A stretch of 5,066 bases of DNA from Desulfobulbaceae bacterium (lineage in GTDB: Bacteria > Desulfobacterota > Desulfobulbia > Desulfobulbales > Desulfocapsaceae): the NCBI GenBank assembly GCA_030599175.1, contig JAUVON010000225.1, forward strand, positions 1 through 5,066, in the 5' to 3' direction. Below the pieces are notes generated by a model. That model saw only the letters and a program-made list of their open reading frames with translations. It did no database searches and was not told the origin of the DNA. This document shows positions 1 to 5,066 of this stretch, piece after piece (position 1 is the first letter of the stretch; each line of letters opens with the position of its first letter). Both the position numbers and the translations under genes were made by a program.

Positions 1-572
1 ATATTATCCCGTAAATAGTCAAAACCGAACTCATTGTTTGTACCGTACGTGACATCAGCACCATATGCCTCCCGGCGCTCATCATCCATCAACCCATGAA
101 CTATCTTGCCGAAACTCATACCAAGGAAATGATACACCTGTCCCATCCATTCCGCATCACGGGCAGCCAGGTAGTCATTAACGGTAACCACATGAACCCC
201 TTTCCCGGTAAGCCCATTCAGATACACCGGTAAGGTCGAAGCCAGCGTCTTCCCTTCACCGGTTTTCATCTCTGCAATTTTCCCCTGATGCAGAATAACG
301 CCACCGATCAGCTGCACATCATAATGTCTCTCGCCCAAGACCCTTTTAGCCGCCTCACGAATAACCGCAAAAGCTTCAGGCAGCAGGTCATCGAGAGGTT
401 CACCCTTCGCCAGTCGCTCCTTAAACTCAATGGTTTTGGCTGCCAGTGCACCATCATCCAGAGGTTGTATCCCATTTTCCAACCCGTTAATCTGGATTAC
501 CAGTGGGTCGATCTGCTTCAGAAGCCTGTCATTACTGCTGCCAAAAACTTTAGTAAGTAATTTTCCTATCAT
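1..572 (-). CDS. secA: SecA preprotein translocase ATPase, N-terminal 190 residues (runs off the left edge)
   Basis: SecA is the cytoplasmic motor that drives unfolded preproteins through the SecYEG channel using ATP. The minus-strand frame from ATG at 572 stays open to the window edge and gives 190 complete residues. Recognisable SecA blocks are the Q-motif region DVQLIGG (about 85-91, Gln87), the Walker A loop TGEGKT (104-109, Lys108, the same number as in E. coli SecA), VVTVNDYLA (128-136), and the block [19 protein letters not shown] ending at residue 190. The rest of motor domain 1, the preprotein cross-linking domain, the second nucleotide-binding domain and the C-terminal tail lie outside the window. 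The start is the usual MIGKLL-type SecA beginning, although no strong Shine-Dalgarno precedes it (GATGG about 9 nt upstream is the best). It lies 40 bp after the 80-residue membrane protein gene, so it is probably co-transcribed with it. Confidence 0.97.
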   Translation of the reverse strand, partial: MIGKLLTKVFGSSNDRLLKQIDPLVIQINGLENGIQPLDDGALAAKTIEFKERLAKGEPLDDLLPEAFAVIREAAKRVLGERHYDVQLIGGVILHQGKIAEMKTGEGKTLASTLPVYLNGLTGKGVHVVTVNDYLAARDAEWMGQVYHFLGMSFGKIVHGLMDDERREAYGADVTYGTNNEFGFDYLRDN

Positions 573-612
573 TTTATTCAGCCATCTACTCTTTAGAGGT
601 TTTACCAGATTA

Positions 613-855
613 TCATTTTTTAACCGCTTTCTTATCAGCCTTAATCACCAGCGGCTCACTGAGTTCATCCACACTTTTGTCAACGGTCGCAACTTTTTTA
701 CCATAGGATGGCAGGAGCAGTGACTGCCCGGCCCAGACACCAATTAGAAACATCCATAAAAAAAGACAAAACGAAACAACCCCAATGCCGACAACAGCAC
801 TTCGGGTTAATTCAAATTTCAGCTTTTTCACCTGTTTCGGTCGCTTGGTGGCCAT
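613..855 (-). CDS. Small single-helix membrane protein of unknown function, between argS and secA
   Basis: The 80-residue product is not confidently recognised. It has a strongly basic N-terminus (residues 1-18, rich in Lys and Arg), one hydrophobic helix at about 20-42 containing [11 protein letters not shown], and a short polar tail ending in a lysine-rich stretch (KADKKAVKK). The charge pattern suggests an N-in signal anchor with about 38 residues outside the cytoplasm. The helix resembles my memory of the N-terminal anchor of SPOR-domain (peptidoglycan-binding) proteins encoded beside argS in some Desulfobacterota, but no SPOR domain is present and there is no room for one before secA. 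It may be a shortened relative, or an unrelated small protein. It starts 11 bp after the argS stop and ends 40 bp before secA. No good Shine-Dalgarno is visible, so translation may depend on coupling to argS. That it is a gene is likely; its function is unknown. Confidence 0.75.
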   Translation of the reverse strand: MATKRPKQVKKLKFELTRSAVVGIGVVSFCLFLWMFLIGVWAGQSLLLPSYGKKVATVDKSVDELSEPLVIKADKKAVKK

Positions 856-866
856 GTAAAGTATTT

Positions 867-2525
867 TTACATTTTTTCAGGGGCAGTCAGACCTATTATA
901 TCAAGCCCGTTTTTCATAACAACTCGAAGTGATTCAACCAGACTGAGCCGGGCCTGGGTCAAACCCACATTATCAGTTAATACCTTATGCTTGTTATAAT
1001 AGCTGTGGAATTGACTTGCCAGTTCGATAAGGTAAAAAATCATTTTATGGGGCGCCAGTTCCAGGGCGGCATTTTCAATCATTGTCGGAAATGTTGACAT
1101 GGTCTTCAACAGATTGAGTTCCTCCGGTTCCTGTAAGAGAGACATGTCGACAGTATCAACAACTACCCTCTCAACCCCTCTTTCAGCAGCCTGTCTGAGA
1201 ATAGAGCAGATCCTGGCATGTCCATACTGAACATAGTAGACAGGGTTTTCCTGACTTTGCCTGGTGGCAAGAGCAAGATCAAACTCCATCTGACTGTCTG
1301 CTTTGCGCATCATGAAAAAGAAACGAACCGCATCAACTCCAACTACATCCAAAAGTTCATCCACCGTAATAAAATTGGCTTTTCGGGTGGACATTTTCAC
1401 CTGTTTTCCATCCCGGGTAAGAGTGACAAACTGGTGGAGCACCACTGTAACTTTTGCAGGATCGTACCCCAGGGCCTCGACTCCAGCCATAACATCGGGA
1501 ACTGTGGCGATATGATCAGAGCCGAAGATATCAATAAGCCAGTCAAAATCCCGCCTGAATTTCTCACGGTGGTAAGCAATATCAGGTAAACGATAAGTCG
1601 GCTCCCCACTGCTTTTGATAATTACCCTGTCCTTCTCATGACCAAACTCAGTGGTTTTGAACCATACCGCATTATCCTTTTCATAGACATAGCCTTTTTC
1701 TCTCAGTTGAGAAACGACATCATCGATATATCCGTCGTCATAAAGGGAACGCTCATTATAGTAGTTGTCAAAGACAATTCCCATACGCTTAAGAGTCGAT
1801 GAAATACCCTTAAAGATAAATTTCTCCGCCTGCTCTTTAAAGACGGTGACATCACGATGATCCTTGAGAGAATCACCTTTTTCATCAACCAGCGACTGAC
1901 TGATCTCAACTATATATTCCCCCTGATATCCATCTTCAGGAAATTCGCTCTTTTCACCAAGCAGTTCCAGGTATCTTGCCCGGGTGGATTCGCCGAGAAC
2001 CCGCATTTGTCTGCCGGCATCGTTATAGTAATACTCCCGGTAAACATTATGACCGGTTGCCTCCAGCAGCCTGGCGATGGAATCCCCAAGAATAGCCTGG
2101 CGTCCGTGACCGATACTGAGCGGCCCGGTTGGATTGGCACTTACGAATTCAACCATGACCTTACGGTCACTGCCAATCTCACTTCTCCCATATTGGCTCC
2201 CTTCTGCCATTATATGCGGTATCAGACCACGCCAGACATTGCTGTTGACAAAGAAATTAACGAATCCCGGCCCTGCAATTTCAACTCGATCAAACAGTTC
2301 AGTCTCAAGAATGAGCTTTTCAACTATCTTTGCAGCGATTTGTCTCGGGTTCTGTTTTTCTATTCCAGCCAGCAACAGGGCAATGTTAGAGGAAAAGTCA
2401 CCCTGCCCCTCATGCTTTGGTAATTCAACAGTATACTTCCCCTCACCCGCATCCGACCATATTCCTTCGGCTACGCCCTGCAGAAAGCACTGGTCCAGAA
2501 CTGATTTAACTTGTAAACGAATCAT
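867..2525 (-). CDS. argS: Arginyl-tRNA synthetase (class I)
   Basis: ArgRS charges tRNA-Arg with arginine in the cytoplasm. It is one of the few class I synthetases that need bound tRNA for amino acid activation. The 552-residue length is normal for bacterial ArgRS. Visible parts are the N-terminal additional domain (about 1-100, including GQGDFSSNIAL), the catalytic entry VEFVSANPTGPL (125-136) followed by SIGH at 137-140, the YYYNDAGRQM block (165-174), the second catalytic half with the KMSK-type loop KMSTR (377-381), and the helical anticodon-binding domain (about 430-552, with the QYGHARICS segment). The first His of the HIGH signature is Ser137 here, which is unusual but read cleanly from the DNA. 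KMSTR instead of KMSKS is common in ArgRS. The ATG at 2525 lies 6 bp after the alr stop, with AGAGAG upstream overlapping the end of alr, so translation is probably coupled. Confidence 0.97.
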   Translation of the reverse strand: MIRLQVKSVLDQCFLQGVAEGIWSDAGEGKYTVELPKHEGQGDFSSNIALLLAGIEKQNPRQIAAKIVEKLILETELFDRVEIAGPGFVNFFVNSNVWRGLIPHIMAEGSQYGRSEIGSDRKVMVEFVSANPTGPLSIGHGRQAILGDSIARLLEATGHNVYREYYYNDAGRQMRVLGESTRARYLELLGEKSEFPEDGYQGEYIVEISQSLVDEKGDSLKDHRDVTVFKEQAEKFIFKGISSTLKRMGIVFDNYYNERSLYDDGYIDDVVSQLREKGYVYEKDNAVWFKTTEFGHEKDRVIIKSSGEPTYRLPDIAYHREKFRRDFDWLIDIFGSDHIATVPDVMAGVEALGYDPAKVTVVLHQFVTLTRDGKQVKMSTRKANFITVDELLDVVGVDAVRFFFMMRKADSQMEFDLALATRQSQENPVYYVQYGHARICSILRQAAERGVERVVVDTVDMSLLQEPEELNLLKTMSTFPTMIENAALELAPHKMIFYLIELASQFHSYYNKHKVLTDNVGLTQARLSLVESLRVVMKNGLDIIGLTAPEKM

Positions 2526-2531
2526 CCCAAT

Positions 2532-3659
2532 CTACTCTCTGTACACCCTCTGATTATTATTTCCGAAAAGACAGAGAACCTCATAACTGATACTTCCCAT
2601 CTTCTCAGCTATATCATCCGCTGTAATTGTTTCCGCTCCCTGTGTGCCAAGAAAGACTGCTTCATCGCCAGCTGCAGCCTCACTGATATCAGTGACATCA
2701 ACCATACATATATTCATACATATTCTGCCCCTTATCGGTGCCCGCTGCCCACGGATCAGCACCTCTCCTCTATTTGAGAGTATGCGGGAGTATCCGTCTT
2801 CATAGCCGACAGGCAGCACTGCGATCCGTGTTTTACGGTGGGTTATATAGGTGAGTCCATAACTGATTCCGGTGCCTTCCGGAAACGTTTTCACCTGCAG
2901 TACCTTGCTGCGAAATGACATTGCAGGAATCAAACCTGTTGCCGACAGACTGTCAAAGTGTGGTATTCCCGAAGGATTATAACCATAGAGTGCTATCCCG
3001 GCACGCACCATATCACAATGAGTGTTGGGGAAATTAAGCACTGCTCCGGAATTGGCAATATGGCAGACCCCTTTAAATCTGTTTTTCAGCGTGGTGCATA
3101 CCTTGGAAAAAGCAGCAAAACCTTTTTCAGTACTGCCTGACTCAGGGTTATCAGACTCGGGGAAGTGACTCATTACTCCGACAATTGAAATCCCCTGCAG
3201 CCCCTCGATAGTGTCGAGAAAATCAGCCAGAGCCTCTGGCATTACTCCCAATCTGCTCATTCCCGTATCCACCTTTATATGAACATCTATCCGTGTTCCT
3301 GACTGAAGGGCCTTTTCGGAAAGAGCGCGAGCTGAATCATAACTATAAATAGCCGGGGTTAAATCATGCTCAAAAAAAGAATCCACTGCATCATCTTCAA
3401 AACCGAGCATCACAAAGATCCGGCCCGAAATCCCACCTTTTCGCAGCCTGACAGCCTCACATAATTCAGCGACACCGAAGATATCACAGCCGGCATCAGC
3501 AAATGCTTTTGCAGCCCAGACCATATCATGGCCATAAGCATCCGCTTTGACCATCGCCATAACCTTCACATCAGCAGCAACTTGACTCTTGATATAGTTG
3601 TAATTGTTCTGTAGCGCTGCAGAACTGATTGTAACGCAATTGTATGAATTATTTTCCAT
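2532..3659 (-). CDS. alr: Alanine racemase (PLP-dependent)
   Basis: It interconverts L- and D-alanine, supplying D-Ala for peptidoglycan precursors. It is a cytoplasmic homodimer of the fold-type III PLP family. From the ATG at 3659 the product has 375 residues, the usual length, and its numbering tracks Geobacillus Alr closely: PLP lysine Lys38 in VKADAYGH, Arg136 in DTGMSRLG, His165 in MSHF, Ser204 in ANSG, Arg219 in MVRAGIALYGY, and catalytic Tyr267 in ISYG. The N-terminal TIM barrel covers roughly 1-235 and the C-terminal beta domain the rest. In the block GRICMN (311-316) the usual Asp after Met is Asn316; I recall this variant in other deltaproteobacterial sequences. An in-frame GTG at 3668 would add three residues, but it sits inside the ribosome binding site, so ATG is preferred. 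It follows the membrane protein gene by 40 bp and precedes argS by 6 bp. Confidence 0.96.
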   Translation of the reverse strand: MENNSYNCVTISSAALQNNYNYIKSQVAADVKVMAMVKADAYGHDMVWAAKAFADAGCDIFGVAELCEAVRLRKGGISGRIFVMLGFEDDAVDSFFEHDLTPAIYSYDSARALSEKALQSGTRIDVHIKVDTGMSRLGVMPEALADFLDTIEGLQGISIVGVMSHFPESDNPESGSTEKGFAAFSKVCTTLKNRFKGVCHIANSGAVLNFPNTHCDMVRAGIALYGYNPSGIPHFDSLSATGLIPAMSFRSKVLQVKTFPEGTGISYGLTYITHRKTRIAVLPVGYEDGYSRILSNRGEVLIRGQRAPIRGRICMNICMVDVTDISEAAAGDEAVFLGTQGAETITADDIAEKMGSISYEVLCLFGNNNQRVYRE

Positions 3660-3668
3660 GATCACCAC
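3660..3668 (-). promoter_or_regulatory. Ribosome binding site of alr, decides the start
   Basis: On the minus strand GTGGTGATC lies directly before the ATG at 3659. Its GGTGATC part is complementary to the conserved 3' end of 16S rRNA (GATCACCTCC) and, aligned that way, puts the Shine-Dalgarno core about 5 nt from ATG. The two GTG triplets are in frame with alr but are better explained as ribosome binding site than as start codons. Confidence 0.6.
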
Positions 3669-3699
3669 TGATGAATTCGTAGAAATTCTTAATAAAAAG

Positions 3700-4137
3700 C
3701 TATTTCTTTCTCACTACCCATGCCTTCCATGCAAGCCTGCTGGAAAACAACAGCGCCCAACCTATGGTGAAATATATAAAACAGAGCAAACTCAGAGGAA
3801 GGGAAGAGTTTCGCAAAAAAATCCCCGTACCCATCATGAACACCACCAGCAACCAGGTTTTAATAGAATAGACTGCTCCCAGACAGGTTCCATCCTTAAA
3901 ATTCAATATACGTTCGATACTTTTTCGGGCAGACCGGTCAAGAATAAAATATGATTTCAGGGTACCGGCAATAAGAGCTGTAATGACTATCGCCACCTGA
4001 TATTCTGTCACCTGAACGATACGATACGATCCTTTTGTCAGTAAAAGGACACCAATACCAGTCCAAAGTATGGCAGCAAGCAGAAGATGTGTTCGTCTGC
4101 TTACTCCCGGCTTAAAACGCGATAAACTTTTCTGCAT
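3700..4137 (-). CDS. Uncharacterised four-helix inner-membrane protein, first gene of the alr-argS-secA cluster
   Basis: The 145-residue product is not assigned to a named family. It has a basic cytoplasmic N-terminus (RFKPGVSRRTH, 7-17), hydrophobic helices at about 17-34, 46-65, 93-108 and 113-132, and a basic C-terminus (WKAWVVRKK). Between helices 2 and 3 is a charged loop (about 66-92, with KSYFILDRSARKSIERI and FKDGTCLG). By the positive-inside rule this loop, the N-terminus and the C-terminus all face the cytoplasm, fitting an even number of helices. The sequence has the feel of a conserved family because charged residues are clustered and motif-like, but I cannot name it. An in-frame TAA lies four codons before the ATG at 4137, so the start cannot move far upstream. 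No strong Shine-Dalgarno or convincing promoter is seen at 4138-4222. It lies 40 bp from alr, so a shared transcript is likely. Confidence 0.8.
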   Translation of the reverse strand: MQKSLSRFKPGVSRRTHLLLAAILWTGIGVLLLTKGSYRIVQVTEYQVAIVITALIAGTLKSYFILDRSARKSIERILNFKDGTCLGAVYSIKTWLLVVFMMGTGIFLRNSSLPLSLLCFIYFTIGWALLFSSRLAWKAWVVRKK

Positions 4138-4216
4138 TTTCAGAGCTTAGATTCTCATAAAAGCCAAATTTGAGCTTCCCGCATGGCTAATGAAATGGTC
4201 GGTATTCCCCTAATGT

Positions 4217-4262
4217 ACAAACGGAACAAGCCCATCCCCTGCCAAGGAGATGGGCTTGTTCC
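4217..4262 (-). terminator. Rho-independent terminator of the ferredoxin gene
   Basis: Positions 4223-4236 and 4249-4262 are perfect inverted repeats of 14 bp (GGAACAAGCCCATC and its complement). The stem can extend by three more pairs (4238-4240 with 4245-4247) past one mismatch, leaving the loop GCCA. On the minus strand the stem is followed by GTTTGT, a short and imperfect U tract, so termination may be partial. On the plus strand no T run follows. It begins 21 bp after the ferredoxin stop codon and separates that gene from the downstream alr-argS-secA cluster. Confidence 0.8.
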
Positions 4263-4283
4263 TCAAACCGCATGCAACAGAAA

Positions 4284-4469
4284 TTACATTTCAGTTACGG
4301 TGATTGCATCCTCTGGACAAACCTCAACACAGGTTTCACAGCCAAGACATTCATCAGGCTCAACAACTTCGGCCTTACCGTCTTCCATCTCTAAAACTTG
4401 CGCCGGGCATGCCGCTACACATTCTTCATCACCACTGCATTTATCTTTGTCCACGACTACTTCAAACAT
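4284..4469 (-). CDS. Seven-cysteine dicluster ferredoxin with Asp in the first motif (D. africanus ferredoxin III type)
   Basis: This is a small soluble electron carrier with two iron-sulfur clusters. The 61-residue acidic protein has two motifs. The second is complete, C41-x2-C44-x2-C47-x3-C51-P. The first is C11-x2-D14-x2-C17-x3-C21-P, with Asp14 (GAT, 4428-4430) where the second cysteine is expected. In this fold, cluster I would be held by C11, C17 and C51 with D14 next to the open corner, and cluster II by C41, C44, C47 and C21. From memory, D. africanus ferredoxin III has nearly the same length and layout, with Asp14 at the same position. Its cluster I is [3Fe-4S] and takes up a fourth metal reversibly. 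Pyrococcus ferredoxin also has Asp there but holds [4Fe-4S]. The cluster type here is therefore an inference. The gene is monocistronic, with a strong ribosome binding site and its own terminator. Its redox partners are not in the window. Confidence 0.95.
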   Translation of the reverse strand: MFEVVVDKDKCSGDEECVAACPAQVLEMEDGKAEVVEPDECLGCETCVEVCPEDAITVTEM

Positions 4470-4472
4470 GAT

Positions 4473-4480
4473 CCACCTCC
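4473..4480 (-). promoter_or_regulatory. Strong ribosome binding site of the ferredoxin gene
   Basis: On the minus strand GGAGGTGG is followed by ATC and then the ATG at 4469. The full GGAGG core lies 6 nt before the start codon. It is the best Shine-Dalgarno in the window, supports this start and suggests high expression. Confidence 0.85.
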
Positions 4481-4498
4481 ATAAAGTGAGATTTTAAA

Positions 4499-4517
4499 TA
4501 AGTATTTATCATACTTA
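4499..4517. promoter_or_regulatory. AT-rich palindrome upstream of the ferredoxin, possible operator
   Basis: TAAGTAT (4499-4505) and ATACTTA (4511-4517) are perfect 7-bp inverted repeats around a 5-bp spacer. The site is 30 bp upstream of the ferredoxin ATG, between the candidate promoter and the ribosome binding site. It could bind a dimeric repressor or form a weak RNA stem. It also contains TATGAT on the minus strand, which could be a -10 box. It does not match the FNR, Rex or HcpR consensus sites I know. Confidence 0.35.
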
Positions 4518-4565
4518 ATCGCTAATCCGGGTATAACGAACGACTCAGTCATTTCGCGTAGTACT

Positions 4566-4594
4566 CCAATAATTCACGGTCAGTTTTTTGTCAA
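4566..4594 (-). promoter_or_regulatory. Candidate sigma-70 promoter for the ferredoxin gene
   Basis: On the minus strand a perfect -35 box TTGACA (4594-4589) is followed after 17 bp by TATTGG (4571-4566), a three-of-six match to the -10 consensus. Transcription would start near 4559, giving a leader of about 90 nt that includes the palindrome at 4499-4517. The weak -10 box keeps confidence low. TATGAT at 4513-4508 is an alternative -10 box but lacks a good -35 partner. Confidence 0.4.
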
Positions 4595-4614
4595 GCAAAA
4601 ACAAAAGATGAGTC

Positions 4615-4644
4615 TTGAGCTACCACTATTATTCATTTTATATT
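4615..4644 (+). promoter_or_regulatory. Candidate sigma-70 promoter for the plus-strand CxC/CxxC gene
   Basis: TTGAGC (4615-4620, four of six matches to TTGACA) and TATATT (4639-4644, five of six matches to TATAAT) are 18 bp apart. Transcription would begin near 4651, just at a run of eight T (4652-4659), about 65 nt before the ATG at 4717. The region is AT-rich, so a chance match is possible. Confidence 0.4.
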
Positions 4645-4684
4645 GCTTCTGTTTTTTTTATGCCTACAGGTATGAAATCAATTG

Positions 4685-4706
4685 CAGTTAATAGAAATCT
4701 TAACTG
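4685..4706 (+). other. Small stem-loop just upstream of the plus-strand gene's ribosome binding site
   Basis: CAGTTAA (4685-4691) and TTAACTG (4700-4706) are perfect 7-bp inverted repeats with an 8-nt loop. The stem ends 2-3 nt before AGAAGG (4709-4714), the presumed ribosome binding site. It is AT-rich and not followed by a T run, so it is not a terminator. A role in translation is only a possibility. Confidence 0.3.
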
Positions 4707-4716
4707 ATAGAAGGTT

Positions 4717-5064
4717 ATGTCCAGAAAAAAGAAGAAATCGAAAAAAATCCTGCAGACAGAAGAACGTGAAGAAGCAATGATCGAGGGTATACTCGAAGGA
4801 AGCCCGGATGGCATAGGTGTTGTAGTTATACGACTGGAATGCGGCTGCAGGAAAATGGCCGCGGTGTCAAAAACCGGTGATCCTGCATCCAAGGTAATTA
4901 TTTATCGAGATAACGCTGAGAGTATATGCGATAAATGCAAGGAAGATAACGGCGATTTCATGAGGGTAAATGAATCCTTTATACACTGGGTAGAGCCTGC
5001 CCCCGGTGAAGAAAGGCAGCGCGAAATAAATATCAAAGTCCTGGGGTCACAGAGTGTAAACTAG
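4717..5064 (+). CDS. Hypothetical protein with CxC and CxxC motifs, possible metal-binding protein
   Basis: The 115-residue product is not recognised. Residues 1-20 are highly charged, with a lysine-rich start (SRKKKKSKK) then acidic residues. A compact region follows (about 21-92) with strand-like segments GIGVVVIRLECGC (32-44) and KVIIYRDN (59-66), the cysteine pairs C42/C44 and C71/C74 (CDKC), and an aromatic FIHW segment (88-91). The tail (93-115) is hydrophilic. A CxC plus CxxC set could bind zinc in a ribbon-like fold; this is inferred from spacing only. There is no signal peptide or membrane helix, so it is probably cytoplasmic. The ATG at 4717 has AGAAGG only 2 nt upstream, which is tight. 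Met21 (4777) is an alternative start that would remove the lysine-rich part. It is transcribed divergently from the ferredoxin, and the window ends 2 bp after its stop. Confidence 0.75.
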   Translation: MSRKKKKSKKILQTEEREEAMIEGILEGSPDGIGVVVIRLECGCRKMAAVSKTGDPASKVIIYRDNAESICDKCKEDNGDFMRVNESFIHWVEPAPGEERQREINIKVLGSQSVN

Positions 5065-5066
5065 GA

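Noticed and set aside
288..723. Two overlapping plus-strand frames of 90-97 codons
   Set aside because: They are antisense to secA and the 80-residue membrane protein gene. The secA reading on the minus strand explains the sequence fully.
1218..1589. 123-codon open frame on the plus strand
   Set aside because: Also antisense to the conserved catalytic core of argS; no domain-like features in its translation.
1857..2423. 188-codon open frame on the plus strand
   Set aside because: It lies wholly antisense to argS, whose minus-strand product has full family motifs. The plus-strand translation has no recognisable domain and is a shadow.
3660..3668. GTG at 3668 as the start of alr
   Set aside because: The GTG triplets form the anti-Shine-Dalgarno match for the ATG at 3659, and numbering from that ATG matches Alr family numbering.
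4223..4262. Hairpin as a possible insertion-sequence end or attachment site
   Set aside because: No transposase, direct repeat or integrase nearby; the position just after the ferredoxin stop is explained by termination.
4183..4497. 104-codon plus-strand frame
   Set aside because: Spans the terminator hairpin and the antisense of the ferredoxin; low-complexity Ser/Thr-rich translation typical of a shadow frame.
4638..4892. 84-codon minus-strand frame opposite the CxC/CxxC gene
   Set aside because: Its translation is rich in Ser, Phe and Ile with no motif. The plus-strand frame has a better ribosome binding site, charge pattern and paired cysteines. The choice is likely but not certain.
1..5066. 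tRNA, rRNA, CRISPR repeats or toxin-antitoxin or phage-defence modules
   Set aside because: No repeated spacer-like units, no tRNA-like cloverleaf noticed in the intergenic stretches, and no protein with defence or mobile-element motifs in any frame.

Overview
The window looks like chromosomal DNA of an anaerobic bacterium, most likely from the Desulfobacterota (sulfate-reducer relatives). The main clue is a 61-residue seven-cysteine ferredoxin with an aspartate in place of one cluster cysteine, laid out like ferredoxin III of Desulfovibrio africanus as I remember it. This placement is an inference. There is no rRNA or other direct phylogenetic marker, and the remaining recognisable genes are housekeeping genes found in most bacteria.

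Five genes on the minus strand (positions 4137 down to 1) run head to tail with gaps of 6 to 40 bp and probably form one operon. In order of transcription they are: an uncharacterised four-helix membrane protein; alanine racemase (alr); arginyl-tRNA synthetase (argS); an 80-residue single-helix membrane protein; and the first 190 residues of the SecA translocase ATPase, which runs off the left edge. The operon therefore combines D-alanine supply for the cell wall, arginine charging for translation, and protein export, with two small membrane proteins of unknown role.

Upstream of the operon, also on the minus strand, is the stand-alone ferredoxin gene (4469-4284). It has a strong ribosome binding site and is followed by a hairpin with 14-bp perfect arms, which probably ends its transcript before the operon. 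A 247-bp intergenic stretch (4470-4716) separates it from a divergent plus-strand gene (4717-5064) for a 115-residue unrecognised protein with a CxC and a CxxC motif, suggestive of metal binding. This stretch holds candidate promoters for both directions, a palindrome in the presumed ferredoxin leader and a small stem-loop before the plus-strand gene.

I see no mobile element, CRISPR array, tRNA or rRNA, and no clear sign of a novel multi-gene system. The points most worth a second look are the Asp-for-Cys ferredoxin, the tiny membrane protein just upstream of secA (the place secM holds in E. coli), the SIGH form of the HIGH motif in ArgRS, and the two uncharacterised proteins.
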